64,000 nt of DNA from Wenzhouxiangella marina (GCF_001187785.1 NZ_CP012154.1:2288501-2352500); one strand, 5' to 3'. Shown: positions 1 through 9,113, counted from the first letter of the stretch. The notes: a model not told the origin generated them from the letters alone. Numbers and translations are program-made.

Positions 1-2
1 TG

Positions 3-1244
3 GCCATGCGCTGGGGCTACGGCTGGAAGCTCGGCCCCTTCGAACAGTGGCAGGGTGCCGGCTGGAAGGCCGTCGCCGAACTGATCCAGGCCGACATCGA
101 GTCAGGCAAGACCGGCGTCGATGCGCCCCTGCCCGCCTGGGTCGGCCAGATCGAGGCGGCCCACGGCGCCGACGGCTCCTATGCCGCCGACCAGAGCAGC
201 TACAGCCCGCGTCCGGATCTCGAGGTCTACCAGCGCCAGTACCAGCCGGTGCGCCTGCTCGGTGAGAAGCAGGACCACGGCACGACCGTGCTCGAGACCG
301 ACGGTATCCGCCTGTGGACGATGAGCGACGACGTGCTGATCGCCAGCCTGAAGACCAAGATGGGCGTCATCGACGACAGCGCCGTCGAAGGCCTGAACGC
401 GGCCGTCGACAAGGCCGAAAGCGAGTTCGACGGCCTGGTCCTCTGGCAGCCGGCAGGCCCCTTCTCCGCCGGCGCCAACCTGAAGGCCGCCGCCGAAGCC
501 ATCCAGCGCGGTGACCTCGACAGCGTGCGCAATCTGGTGGCCGGCTTCCAGGCCGTCAACCTGCGCCTGCGCTACTCCGCCGTGCCGACCGTCGCCGCCG
601 TTCGCGGCCTGGCCCTCGGGGGCGGGCTGGAGCTGGCGATGCACGCCGCGCGACGCGTCGCCCACCTGGAAAGCTACATGGGTCTGGTCGAAGCCGGCGT
701 CGGCCTGCTGCCGGCCGGCGGTGGCCTGGCCACCCTGGCCATGCAGATCCAGGCCGACACGGCCGCGGGCGACAGCTACCCGCTGCTCGAAAAGCGCTAC
801 AAGCAGGTGGCGATGGGTCAGGTCTCCGGATCCGCGATGGAGGCCCGGGAGATGGGCTACCTGCGCCCCGAAGACACGATCGTCCTGCACGAGCACGAGC
901 TGCTGCACGCGGCGCACGGTGAAGTCCGCGCCATGGTCGCGGCCGGCTATCGACCGGCCATGGCGGGCGCGCGAATCAAGGCCGCCGGCGACGTCGGCAT
1001 CGCCACGCTGAAGATGCTGCTGGTCAACATGCTCGAGGGGCACTTCATCTCCGAGCACGACTTCGAGATCGGCAGCCGCATCGCCACCGTCATCTGCGGC
1101 GGCGAAATCGATCGCGGCACGCCGGTGACCGAAGAATGGATCCACGGCCTCGAGCGCGAGCACTTCCTCGAGCTCTGCACGATGCCGAAGACCCAGGAGC
1201 GGATCGCTCACATGCTCAAGACCGGCAAGCCGCTGCGCAATTGA
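3..1244 (+). CDS. 3-hydroxyacyl-CoA dehydrogenase / enoyl-CoA hydratase, C-terminal part (5' truncated by window)
   Basis: This frame is open from the first base of the window, so only the C-terminal ~413 residues are seen. It begins inside a motif (AMRWGYGWKLGPFEQW) typical of the C-terminal domain of 3-hydroxyacyl-CoA dehydrogenases. From about residue 105 a crotonase (enoyl-CoA hydratase) domain follows, with the oxyanion-hole loops SAGANLK and GLALGGGLEL and the acidic LVEAGVGLLPAGGG segment. The order dehydrogenase-then-hydratase is the reverse of E. coli FadB and matches a fusion family common in Xanthomonadales and pseudomonads. The enzyme would hydrate enoyl-CoA and oxidise the 3-hydroxyacyl-CoA in cytoplasmic beta-oxidation. 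The thiolase 130 bp downstream supplies the last step. Confident on family; the true start and the NAD-binding half lie outside the window. Confidence 0.93.
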   Translation, partial: AMRWGYGWKLGPFEQWQGAGWKAVAELIQADIESGKTGVDAPLPAWVGQIEAAHGADGSYAADQSSYSPRPDLEVYQRQYQPVRLLGEKQDHGTTVLETDGIRLWTMSDDVLIASLKTKMGVIDDSAVEGLNAAVDKAESEFDGLVLWQPAGPFSAGANLKAAAEAIQRGDLDSVRNLVAGFQAVNLRLRYSAVPTVAAVRGLALGGGLELAMHAARRVAHLESYMGLVEAGVGLLPAGGGLATLAMQIQADTAAGDSYPLLEKRYKQVAMGQVSGSAMEAREMGYLRPEDTIVLHEHELLHAAHGEVRAMVAAGYRPAMAGARIKAAGDVGIATLKMLLVNMLEGHFISEHDFEIGSRIATVICGGEIDRGTPVTEEWIHGLEREHFLELCTMPKTQERIAHMLKTGKPLRN

Positions 1245-1264
1245 CGGAGTTGAACCATCGATGA

Positions 1265-1343
1265 CACCACGAAGGCACGAAGGGCACGAAGAAATGCCTT
1301 TGAATCAGAGCCTTTCTTCGTGAACTTCGTGTCCTTCGTGGTG
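1265..1343. repeat. Long near-perfect inverted repeat built from CACGAAG units
   Basis: The left arm (1265-1294) and right arm (1313-1343) are inverted copies of one another with only a few mismatches and one extra base. Both consist of repeated CACGAAG/CTTCGTG heptamers, starting CACCACGAAGG and ending CCTTCGTGGTG. It fills most of the gap between the two beta-oxidation genes. It would fold into a ~30-bp hairpin in RNA. There is no U-tract, so it is not a textbook terminator. Similar CTTCGTG-rich elements are, as I recall, dispersed in many proteobacterial genomes. Confidence 0.8.
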
Positions 1344-1375
1344 AACAGACTTGAGTCTTATTCAGGAAAATGACC

Positions 1376-2554
1376 ATGAATGATGCATACGTAGTTGCCG
1401 CCGTTCGTACGCCCGTCGCGCGTGCCTTCAAGGGCGGTTTCAGAAATTACCGGCCGGACGATCTGCTGGCCCACGCCCTCTCCGAGGCGATGAAGGAAGT
1501 GCCGGAGCTGGATCCGGCTCGCGTCGAGGACGTGATCGTCGGCTGCGCCATGCCGGAAGCCGAACAGGGCATGAACGTCGCCCGCATCGGCGCCCTGCTC
1601 GCCGGCCTGCCCGACAGCGTGCCGGGCGTGACCGTCAACCGCTTCTGCTCTTCGGGCCTGCAGACGATCGCCATGGCCGCCGATCGGATTCGCCTCGGCG
1701 AGGCCGACGTGATGATCGCCGCCGGCACCGAGTCGATGACCATGATCCCGATGATGGGGCACAAGGTGGCGATGAACCCGCGCACCTTCACCGACGACAA
1801 CGTCGCCATCGCCTACGGCATGGGCATCACCGCCGAAAAGGTCGCCCAGGAATGGAAGGTCAGCCGCGAGGATCAGGACCAGTTCGCCTACCGCTCGCAC
1901 CAGAAGGCGATCGCCGCCATCGACGGCGGAGAATTCACGGAGATCCGCCCCGTGACCGTCACCAGCCGGGTCCCCGGCCCCGACGGCACCATCCAGGAGC
2001 GTCAGTTCACCGTCGAGCAGGACGAAGGCCCGCGCCGCGACACCACGCCGGAGGTCCTCGGCAAACTGCGCACGGTCTTCGATGCCAAGGGCACGGTCAC
2101 GGCTGGCACGAGCTCGCAGATGTCCGACGGCGCCGCCGCCCTGGTGCTGGTCTCGGAGAAGGTCCTCAAGGAACTGAACCTCAAGCCCCTGGCCGTGTTC
2201 CGCGGCTTCTCGGTGGCCGGAGTTCGGCCGGAAGTCATGGGCATCGGCCCGATCGAAGCGATCCCGAAGGTGCTCAAGCAGACCGGCATCGCCAAACAGG
2301 ATCTGGACTGGATCGAGCTGAACGAAGCCTTTGCCGCCCAGGCCCTGGCCGTGATGCGCACGATCGAACTGGATCCGGACAAGGTCAACCCCCTGGGCGG
2401 CGCCATCGCCCTCGGCCACCCGCTGGGTGCGACCGGTGCCGTGCTGGCCGCCAAGATGATCCACGGCCTGCACCGCCGCGATCAGAAATACGGCATGGTC
2501 ACCATGTGCATCGGCACCGGCATGGGTGCTGCCGGGATCTTCGAGCGGGTCTGA
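1376..2554 (+). CDS. Acetyl-CoA C-acyltransferase (thiolase)
   Basis: This is a 392-residue thiolase that cleaves 3-ketoacyl-CoA to acetyl-CoA and a shortened acyl-CoA, the last step of beta-oxidation. All the diagnostic motifs are present: nucleophile Cys91 in NRFCSSGLQ, the oxyanion/substrate segment GGAIALGHPLGATGA with His348, and the second catalytic Cys378 in CIGTGMGAAG. The length equals the family norm. I place the start at 1376 because AGGA at 1364-1367 lies 8 bases before it; an in-frame ATG six bases upstream (1370) is too close to that ribosome-binding site. It sits behind the dehydrogenase/hydratase gene, an arrangement like fadB-fadA or fadJ-fadI. I cannot tell which paralogue it is. 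Confidence 0.95.
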   Translation: MNDAYVVAAVRTPVARAFKGGFRNYRPDDLLAHALSEAMKEVPELDPARVEDVIVGCAMPEAEQGMNVARIGALLAGLPDSVPGVTVNRFCSSGLQTIAMAADRIRLGEADVMIAAGTESMTMIPMMGHKVAMNPRTFTDDNVAIAYGMGITAEKVAQEWKVSREDQDQFAYRSHQKAIAAIDGGEFTEIRPVTVTSRVPGPDGTIQERQFTVEQDEGPRRDTTPEVLGKLRTVFDAKGTVTAGTSSQMSDGAAALVLVSEKVLKELNLKPLAVFRGFSVAGVRPEVMGIGPIEAIPKVLKQTGIAKQDLDWIELNEAFAAQALAVMRTIELDPDKVNPLGGAIALGHPLGATGAVLAAKMIHGLHRRDQKYGMVTMCIGTGMGAAGIFERV

Positions 2555-2642
2555 CACACGAAAGCATCAAGATCCTTGGATCGCAAAGCAGCGAAGCAGC
2601 AAAGAGAACAAGATCAACGGCATAGCTGGACAGGCTCGAGAA

Positions 2643-2678
2643 GAACGCCAGGAGAGAAGCGGTTCTTTCCTGGCGTTC
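2643..2678. repeat. 11-bp perfect inverted repeat after the thiolase gene
   Basis: GAACGCCAGGA (2643-2653) is repeated inverted at 2668-2678, with a 14-nt loop between. It lies between the convergent thiolase and ydbT-like genes and could end transcription from either side, although neither flank has a T-run. Just upstream (about 2581-2607) is a purine-rich stretch made of the near repeats GCAAAGCA, GCGAAGCA and GCAAAGA. Confidence 0.5.
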
Positions 2679-2708
2679 CTTGCCGCCTGGCGTAAGGCGC
2701 TCTGTGAC

Positions 2709-4259
2709 TCAGACTCGATGGAGCGCCGCCGTTTCCGCTGAATGGATCGCCTGGTTCGCCAGGCGGACCGCTTCATCGACGGGCAGATAGGGCACGGTGA
2801 CCAGGCCCTGGGGCAGCACCAGCACCAGATTGGCCAGACCATGGCGGCGTTGATAGGGGCTCTGGCGAAGCTGCACCTGCTGGACCCGGTCGAGGTCGAA
2901 GACGTCGAAGTGGTGCCCCAGAAAGCCCTCCCGAATCCACAGCTGGCGTCCGTCCAGCGACCACCCCCACTGCTTCCAGCGCAGGTGAATCGCCGCCAGC
3001 ATCAGCAACAGCGCGATGAGGACCATGCTCACGAACAGCGCGCCGGGCTCCTTGAACCAGACCAGTGCACCGAGCACAGCGAACACCAGGCCCGCCGTCC
3101 GGCGCCAGAAGATCTGTCGGAATCTTGCATCGATGCCCTGCTGCCGCTCGGGAAAGTGCCAGCCGGGCACCAGGGCCCCGATCAGACCCAGATCCTCCTC
3201 GTTCAGACCCGGCACGATGAAGCTCTTCTTCTTGCCCGGCATTTCCTGCTCGACGCTGCTGGTCTGCCGGACCACGATGTGCCAGCAGCTCAGCAGACGG
3301 CCCAGGCCGGACTGCTTGAGCGTCAGACCGGTGATCTTCTCGCGCTTGACCGTCTGCTCCTGGCGATTCAGAAGGCCACCGACGCCAACGAGGCGGTCCT
3401 CGAGGTCGCTCAGCCGAAAATCATGGAACCGGATGATGGAGAGCAGGCCGGAAAGGAGCAGCAGAAAGCCCAGGCCGAAAACGACCAGGGCCCCGAGCAG
3501 TAGCCACAGCGATTGGAAGACGCTGGCGTCGATCAGATCGAGCCAGCCCTGCCGATCGGCCCAAGCGCCGAACTGCTCGGAGAAAGTGCCGAAGAACCAG
3601 GCCGCAAGGCCTGCCAGCAGCCAGATCTGGTTGCTGCTCAAGCCATGCCGGAACAGGCGCCAGGTCGAAGCCTCGTAAAGGCGGTCCCCGCCGGACGGGT
3701 CGGCTGGCACCTGCGCTTGCTCGGCAGCCACATCGACCGGCCTCGTCTGGCTCGCCTGCACTCTTCGGAGCCCGACAATGTGATCGCGCATCTGTTCGGC
3801 CAGGCGGCGCGGGATCCCGGGCAGCTCGACTTCGGCCTCCTGCCCGCCTGGCGTTTCCAGGGTGAAGCGCACCAGCTCGAAGGGCTTGAAATAGAACGGC
3901 TGATTGATCTGGACGGACTGGACCCGCGCAAAGCGGACCCGTAGCTCCTTCTTTTCCAGCAGGCCGCGACGCACCCGGACCGCATCGTCCTCGATCCGGA
4001 ACCGGAAGCGACGGTGAAAGATCATCGTCCCGACCAGCCCCATCAGACCGAGCCCGCAGGCGATGAGCAGGGCCTCGCGCAGGCTGATCCAGTCGAACAC
4101 GGCCACGCCGAAACCGGCACCCGCGAACATGAACAGGTTCTCGCGGACGAACTTCTGAACCGCGGTCAGCAGCAGAAACACCAGCGCCATCGGCGCCAGC
4201 CGATGCCAGTCGGCCGACACGTCAGGCTCGACGGACAGCGACGAATCGTCCTCAGCCAT
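2709..4259 (-). CDS. PH-domain (bPH2/DUF304) membrane protein, YdbT-like
   Basis: This ~516-residue membrane protein belongs to the YdbT family and carries three bPH2 (DUF304) modules alternating with hydrophobic hairpins. The first pair of membrane segments lies in about the first 100 residues and is followed by RFRIEDDAVRVRRGLLEKKE, a typical bPH2 beta-strand entry. Equivalents recur after later membrane hairpins (DFRLSDLEDRL and WSLDGRQLWIREGFLG). The function of YdbT proteins is not well established; Bacillus homologues are linked to antimicrobial peptide resistance. The upstream ydbS-like gene overlaps it by 8 bp (ATGGCTGA), which fixes this start. A longer version from 4313 would overlap by 62 bp. 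The pair is probably one operon. Confidence 0.82.
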   Translation of the reverse strand: MAEDDSSLSVEPDVSADWHRLAPMALVFLLLTAVQKFVRENLFMFAGAGFGVAVFDWISLREALLIACGLGLMGLVGTMIFHRRFRFRIEDDAVRVRRGLLEKKELRVRFARVQSVQINQPFYFKPFELVRFTLETPGGQEAEVELPGIPRRLAEQMRDHIVGLRRVQASQTRPVDVAAEQAQVPADPSGGDRLYEASTWRLFRHGLSSNQIWLLAGLAAWFFGTFSEQFGAWADRQGWLDLIDASVFQSLWLLLGALVVFGLGFLLLLSGLLSIIRFHDFRLSDLEDRLVGVGGLLNRQEQTVKREKITGLTLKQSGLGRLLSCWHIVVRQTSSVEQEMPGKKKSFIVPGLNEEDLGLIGALVPGWHFPERQQGIDARFRQIFWRRTAGLVFAVLGALVWFKEPGALFVSMVLIALLLMLAAIHLRWKQWGWSLDGRQLWIREGFLGHHFDVFDLDRVQQVQLRQSPYQRRHGLANLVLVLPQGLVTVPYLPVDEAVRLANQAIHSAETAALHRV

Positions 4260-4830
4260 GCGCATCGTCCGACGCGGTTTCCGGTCCGGCGCTGGAGTCT
4301 GCCGGCTCATCATCGCGAATCTGTTCCAGCAGGTATTGCCGGACCTGCCCGGCGGTCGCAGAAGTGAGGCCCTCGACGACCAGGTCGGCGGATTGCCCGC
4401 CGGCGGTGAAGCACTTGACCCGCATCAGATCGAACCAGCGCTCGACCGGACCGGACAGGGTTTCCACGTGCTGGATACGCGCGAAGGGCAGGATCACCTG
4501 CCTCCTCCAGATCACGCCCGACTGGTACACGAGGTCGTGCTCTCGAAGCGCCCAGCCGCGATGGCGAGCATCGAGGCGCGCATGCAGCAGCGACAGGAGC
4601 AGGATGATGGCGCCCCCGGCGAGCGGATACTTCGAGACGCTGATGTCGACGAATGGCAACAAGGGCGACACCAGGGCCACCAGCAGGAAGACGCCCCAGA
4701 ACGCCAGGGTCGTGGCGACCTTGTGCCGGAGGTAGGCCGGGACGACGGGGTTCAGATCGGCGTCACGGTAATCCGGCAGGGACTCGGGCGCCACCGGCTC
4801 GTTACTGAAGTGTTCGATGCTCTCGGTCAT
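4252..4830 (-). CDS. PH-domain membrane protein, YdbS-like
   Basis: This 192-residue protein has two adjacent hydrophobic segments (roughly residues 38-58 and 65-85) followed by one bPH2/DUF304 domain, recognisable from WALREHDLVYQSGVIWRRQVILPFARIQHVE. That is the YdbS architecture: a short membrane anchor plus one PH-like domain facing the cytoplasm. It is upstream of and overlaps the ydbT-like gene, the same order as in other bacteria, which suggests a two-protein membrane complex. The acidic, serine-rich tail after residue 175 is variable. Family assignment is firm; the biochemical role is unknown. Confidence 0.82.
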   Translation of the reverse strand: MTESIEHFSNEPVAPESLPDYRDADLNPVVPAYLRHKVATTLAFWGVFLLVALVSPLLPFVDISVSKYPLAGGAIILLLSLLHARLDARHRGWALREHDLVYQSGVIWRRQVILPFARIQHVETLSGPVERWFDLMRVKCFTAGGQSADLVVEGLTSATAGQVRQYLLEQIRDDEPADSSAGPETASDDAHG

Positions 4831-4911
4831 CGCGTTTCCAAGGCTCCTTCGACGCTGGACGATGCTTGCTCAAGGATAGTCAGGCCGACTCCTCGAAACC
4901 AGTGTCGTTGG

Positions 4912-5979
4912 TCACTGGCGCTTGATGATGCGGCCGCAGCGCCAGAGCAGGTAGTTGGCGGCCTTCCAGAAGCCCTTGAACGCCGGATTGCGGGTCTGGC
5001 CATGGTGATAGCGGTAGTAGATCTGCTGCACGATCGCCGCCAGCCGGAACAGGCCGTAGACCTCGTAGAAGGCCCAGTTGTCGGGCCTGAAGCCCATGCG
5101 ATCGCAATAGTAATCAACGACTTCGCGACGAGTCATCATGCCCGGGATATGCGTCGGCTGACGGCGGAATCCCTTCAGAAAGCGATCATCATCGGCCTGC
5201 ACCCAGTAGGCCAGGGAATTGCCCAGATCCATCAGCGGATCGCCCAGGGTCGCCAGCTCCCAATCCAGCACGCCGATGATCTCGAGAGGATCTTCCGCCG
5301 AGAGCACGATGTTGTCGAAGCGATAGTCACCGTGAATGACCCGGATGCCGACCTCCTCGGGGACGTTGGCATCGAGCCAGCGCATCACCTTTTCGCCCTT
5401 GAACACGTTCCAGGTGCGTGCCCGGCGGAACCGTTCGGACCAGCCATCGATCTGACGACGGTTGTAGCCCTCGCCCTTGCCCAGAGAGGCCAGTCCGGCG
5501 GCTTCCACGTCGACCGAATGCAGCTCGATCAGCCCATCGATCGCACGGCGGCAAAGCGTGGCGGCCTGCTCGGTGCTCAGCTCCAGACCCGGCGGCAGGT
5601 TGGCCCGAAGGATGATGCCCTCGATGCGCTCCATGACGTAGAAGTCGCAGCCGATCACCGAATCGTCGGTGCACAGGGCCACCATGGCGGGCACCTTCGG
5701 ATAGACCGGCTTCAGCGCCTTCTGGACGTCGTGCTCTCGCACCATGTTGTGCGCGGACTTCGCCTTGGTGCCGGGTGGCGGCCGGCGCAGGATCAGGTCC
5801 CGATCGGCATAGCGCAGACGGTAGGTCAGATTGGAAGCACCCTTGGAGAACTGCTCGACCTCGGGCGTACCCTCCAGGCCGGCGACGCGTGCCTTCAGCC
5901 AGGCATCCACGGCCTGAACGTCGAATCGGTCTTCATCGCGCAAGTGACGCGGCTGGTCGATCAGCGACTTGGACGACAT
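4912..5979 (-). CDS. Phosphotransferase family protein (APH/ACAD10-like)
   Basis: This 355-residue protein has an aminoglycoside-phosphotransferase-like kinase fold. Visible motifs are the Brenner-type catalytic segment VIHGDYRFDNIVL (Asp and Asn for phosphotransfer and metal) and the metal-binding VLDWELATLGDPLMDLG. An N-terminal lobe carries FSKGASNLTYRL (nucleotide loop) and LILRRPP (lysine-strand equivalent). The closest family is that of human ACAD10/11 N-terminal domains and bacterial proteins encoded next to acyl-CoA dehydrogenases, thought to phosphorylate 4-hydroxyacyl-CoAs for catabolism. The surrounding beta-oxidation genes and the acyl-CoA dehydrogenase at 9959-11170 fit that role. 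I start at 5979 (MSSKSLIDQ). The kinase gene diverges only 21 bp away. Confidence 0.88.
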   Translation of the reverse strand: MSSKSLIDQPRHLRDEDRFDVQAVDAWLKARVAGLEGTPEVEQFSKGASNLTYRLRYADRDLILRRPPPGTKAKSAHNMVREHDVQKALKPVYPKVPAMVALCTDDSVIGCDFYVMERIEGIILRANLPPGLELSTEQAATLCRRAIDGLIELHSVDVEAAGLASLGKGEGYNRRQIDGWSERFRRARTWNVFKGEKVMRWLDANVPEEVGIRVIHGDYRFDNIVLSAEDPLEIIGVLDWELATLGDPLMDLGNSLAYWVQADDDRFLKGFRRQPTHIPGMMTRREVVDYYCDRMGFRPDNWAFYEVYGLFRLAAIVQQIYYRYHHGQTRNPAFKGFWKAANYLLWRCGRIIKRQ

Positions 5980-6000
5980 TGTTGGTAGACTTCGCGATGC

Positions 6001-8544
6001 ATGAGCAGCGAGCATACCAAGTCGGAATCGACATCGCGCGACGCCGAATCCACCTATCGCCGGGCCAAGCGGATTGCCATGGAGGCGCTGGAGCATCCGG
6101 CGGCCGAACGCCGCTCGCTGGCGCAGGCCCGGTGCGCCGGCGACGCCGAGCTCTGGGAGGAAGTGGAATGGCTTCTCGAGGCCGCTGAAGACGACAGCGA
6201 CGACGAGGCGCCGGAGCGTTTCCAGGCCGCCGCTCGGCAGGTGGTCAAGGAAGTCTCCCTGAAGGTTCCCCTGCCGCGCGATTACCGCCTGATCCAGCGC
6301 CTGGCCGAAGGCGGCAGCGGCGCCGTCTACCTGGCCGAGCGCATCGACGGGGATCTGCGCCAACCGGTGGCCTTCAAGCTGCTGCAGCTGACCTCGGCGC
6401 CGGACGATGCCCTGGCCCGCCGCTTCGCCACCGAACGCCAGATTCTCTCGCGCCTGAATCATCCCAACATCGCCGGCCTGATCGACGGCGGCCTGACTTC
6501 GGAAGGCCGGCCGTTCCTGGCCACGGAATTCGTCGATGGCCAGGCGATCGACGACTGGTGCGCGCAGCGTGACCTCGACACCGGGCAGCGAATCCGGCTT
6601 TTCCTGAAGGTGCTCGCCGCCGTCGACCACGCCCATCGGCACATGGTGATCCACCGCGACCTCAAACCCGGCAACATCCTGGTCAACGCCGAAGGGGAGC
6701 CGAAGCTGCTGGATTTCGGCATCGCGCATCTCCTCGACGCGTCGGACAACGGCAATGACGAGGAGGCCGCCGAGACCGACGCCGCCAGCATGACGCTCGC
6801 CTACGCCAGCCCCGAGCAGCTCAGGGGCCAGGGTCTCAATGCGGGCACGGACGTCTACTCACTCGGCGTCGTGCTCTACGAGTTGATCAGCGGCCAGGGG
6901 CCCTTCGACGCGACGGAATCGGCGCAGGCCCTGCATGATGCCATCCTGGGCGCGCCGATCCTGCCGCCGTCGAAACAGCCGCAGGCCCGCCTCCCCGTCG
7001 CCTGGCGCGGTGACCTCGACGCGATCGTCCTCAAGGCGCTCGAACGCGACCCGGCCGAGCGCTATTCCTCGGTGCGGGAACTGGCCGAGGATCTGGAGCG
7101 ATTGCTTGCCCACCGACCCGTGTCCGCTCGGCCCGGCCATGTGCTGCATCGAAGCCGACTCTACGTGCGTCGCCATCGCTTCGGCCTGGCGGTGGCCGGC
7201 GTGCTGCTGAGCATGGTGGTCGCCTTCGTGATCGATCGCGAGGGCCAGCTGCAACGCATCGCCTGGGAGCGTGACCGCGCCGAGGCGGTGACGGAGTTCC
7301 TCAGCGAGCTGTTCGCCGGTGCCGACTCCCTGCCCTCGCGCGGCAACGAAGTGACCGTGCGCGAGATTCTCGACCTGGGCGCTCGACAACTGGAAGGCGA
7401 GGACAGCGTCAACCCGGCCTTCACCGGCTCGATCCATCTGGCCCTGGGCAGCGCCTACAATGCCTTGGGCCTCGGCGAGCAGGCCTTGCCCCTGCTCCGC
7501 CAGGCCGATGACAGCCTGGCGGCCGGTGCCAGTCTGCCCGAACAGGCCCTGATCCAGAGCCAGGTCGCCGCCGCCCTGGACTCCAGCGGGCGCGCCATCG
7601 AGGCGATCGCGGCCGATCAACGCGCCATCGAGCTCTACCAGCAGGTCCAGCCCCCCCAGCCCGAACAGATACTGCGCCTGCGGATCCGCCAGCTTCGAAA
7701 CCATGCAAACGTCCTCGACGTGCCCCTGGCACAGACCATCGAGGACCTCGAGAACATCGTGGAGACGATCGTCGAGACCATCGTCGAGACCATCGAAGGA
7801 TCCACCGCAGGCCTCTCCGGGGTAGAGAATGCGGAGCAGGCCGAGCTGCTGTTCGATGCCCGCTCCGCCCTGGTCGGCGCCTACGTGATCGCCGGCGATG
7901 CGGCCCGGGCCATGGCCACCGCCGAGCTCACCCGCGCCCTGGCCGAGCGCCTCTGGGACGAGGACGATCCGCGCCGGCTGCGCGGGCGATTCGTATTCGT
8001 CACCGCCTTGATGCTCCAGGATCCGGAACGCGCCATCGAGGACTACGTGTCCCTGATCGCGGACCATGAACGACTGATCGGGCCCGGCCAGCGCCTGGCC
8101 AATACCATCGGCAATCTCGGCGTTGCCCTGTCACGCATGGGGCGCAACCAGGAGGCCATCGCGGCCTTCGAACGATCGGCGGCCATGATCGAAGCGGTCG
8201 CCGACCGGGATCACTATCTCTACCGCCTGTCCATTTCCAACCTGGCGGCACTGCAGCTGCGTGAGGGGCGACCGGAGCAGGCCGAAGCCCTGATCCGTGG
8301 CGTGCTGGACGACCTGGCCCGACGCGCCGAACAGACCGGTGGCATCGAGGCGGTCTATCACGCCAGCGCGCTGGACATCCTCGGGACGGCCCTGAGTCTG
8401 CAGGGCCGTTTCATGGAGGCGGCGGAGGTCTACACGGAAGCCCTGGCCATCCTCGAAGGCGATTCGAGCGGTCGCCGTGGTGAGCTGATGGGCGCCATCG
8501 GCCGGCGCTTGAGCGAAGTCCAGCGACTGCTCGAGTCCGATTGA
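6001..8544 (+). CDS. Transmembrane Ser/Thr protein kinase with TPR-type extracytoplasmic domain
   Basis: This is an 847-residue Hanks-type kinase. Residues 1-85 form an N-terminal helical region often found in Xanthomonadales and planctomycete kinases linked to ECF sigma factors. The catalytic domain (about 94-372) has the glycine loop EGGSGAVYLAE, Lys126 in VAFKLL, HRDLKPGN with Asp220, the DFG triad at 238-240, and SPEQL in place of APE; it looks catalytically complete. A single membrane segment (about 393-411) follows. The remaining ~430 residues are helical with TPR-like repeats, probably periplasmic. An in-frame short repeat encodes NIVETIVETIVETIEG near residue 585. The gene converges on an ECF sigma gene with a 5-bp gap, so the kinase may control that sigma factor; this link is inferred from family context. 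Confidence 0.9.
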   Translation: MSSEHTKSESTSRDAESTYRRAKRIAMEALEHPAAERRSLAQARCAGDAELWEEVEWLLEAAEDDSDDEAPERFQAAARQVVKEVSLKVPLPRDYRLIQRLAEGGSGAVYLAERIDGDLRQPVAFKLLQLTSAPDDALARRFATERQILSRLNHPNIAGLIDGGLTSEGRPFLATEFVDGQAIDDWCAQRDLDTGQRIRLFLKVLAAVDHAHRHMVIHRDLKPGNILVNAEGEPKLLDFGIAHLLDASDNGNDEEAAETDAASMTLAYASPEQLRGQGLNAGTDVYSLGVVLYELISGQGPFDATESAQALHDAILGAPILPPSKQPQARLPVAWRGDLDAIVLKALERDPAERYSSVRELAEDLERLLAHRPVSARPGHVLHRSRLYVRRHRFGLAVAGVLLSMVVAFVIDREGQLQRIAWERDRAEAVTEFLSELFAGADSLPSRGNEVTVREILDLGARQLEGEDSVNPAFTGSIHLALGSAYNALGLGEQALPLLRQADDSLAAGASLPEQALIQSQVAAALDSSGRAIEAIAADQRAIELYQQVQPPQPEQILRLRIRQLRNHANVLDVPLAQTIEDLENIVETIVETIVETIEGSTAGLSGVENAEQAELLFDARSALVGAYVIAGDAARAMATAELTRALAERLWDEDDPRRLRGRFVFVTALMLQDPERAIEDYVSLIADHERLIGPGQRLANTIGNLGVALSRMGRNQEAIAAFERSAAMIEAVADRDHYLYRLSISNLAALQLREGRPEQAEALIRGVLDDLARRAEQTGGIEAVYHASALDILGTALSLQGRFMEAAEVYTEALAILEGDSSGRRGELMGAIGRRLSEVQRLLESD

Positions 8545-8549
8545 GTCGT

Positions 8550-9113
8550 TCAGGCCAGCTTGCGCTTCAGCCAGGCTCGCGCCATCCGCCATTCGCGCAC
8601 GACCGTACGCTCGGAAATCTCCAGGGTCTCGGCCGTATCGGGAACGCTCAGGCCGGCGAAGTAGCGTAATTCCACGATGCTCGCCTGACGCGGGTCGACC
8701 TCGGCCAGCTGCTCGAGCACCTGGTCCAGCGCGATGAGGTCGGTGCCGAATTCCTCACCCAATTCGTCGGTTTCCAGGGCCACCCGCCCCTGGCCTTCCG
8801 GGCGTTTGGCCGCCGAGCGGCGCCGTGCGTAGTCGACGAGCACGCGGCGCATCACGGTCGAGGCGACCAGCAGGAACTGGCGGCGATTCTCCCAGCTGTG
8901 GTAGTCCTGATCGGCCAGACGAAGGTAGGCCTCATTGATCAGGGCGGTGGCCTGAAGCGTGTGATCGCGACCCTGGCTGGCCAACTGACGGCCAGCCAAA
9001 GCGCGCAACTCCTGGTAGACCATCGGCAGCATGTCGTACAGGCCTTCCGCGTCTTCCGTATCGCTGTAACGCTTCAGGAGCTGGGTGACGTCGCTGATCT
9101 TATCGGAACTCAT
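8550..9113 (-). CDS. ECF-type sigma-70 family RNA polymerase sigma factor (TIGR02999-like)
   Basis: This 187-residue protein matches the ECF-like sigma family first described as a Xanthomonas/Gemmata paralogous group. It has a region 2 with TALINEAYLRLADQ and RRQFLLVASTVMRRVLVDYARRR, and a region 4 helix-turn-helix with IVELRYFAGLSVPDTAETL and ISERTVVREWRMARAWLK. It would direct core RNA polymerase to a dedicated promoter set. No anti-sigma gene is adjacent. The partner candidate is the convergent Ser/Thr kinase, consistent with families in which a kinase replaces the anti-sigma factor. The ATG at 9113 is taken because MSSDKISDVTQLL starts the family's usual N-terminus. Confidence 0.9.
   Translation of the reverse strand: MSSDKISDVTQLLKRYSDTEDAEGLYDMLPMVYQELRALAGRQLASQGRDHTLQATALINEAYLRLADQDYHSWENRRQFLLVASTVMRRVLVDYARRRSAAKRPEGQGRVALETDELGEEFGTDLIALDQVLEQLAEVDPRQASIVELRYFAGLSVPDTAETLEISERTVVREWRMARAWLKRKLA

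Noticed and set aside
1358-2557. 399-codon open frame antisense to the thiolase
   Set aside because: Mirror frame with repeated His/Gly/Asp residues; the thiolase motifs on the plus strand are complete.
5980-6729. N-terminal extension of the phosphotransferase frame up to 6729
   Set aside because: This part lies antisense inside the kinase gene and has no recognisable domain; the real start is ATG 5979.
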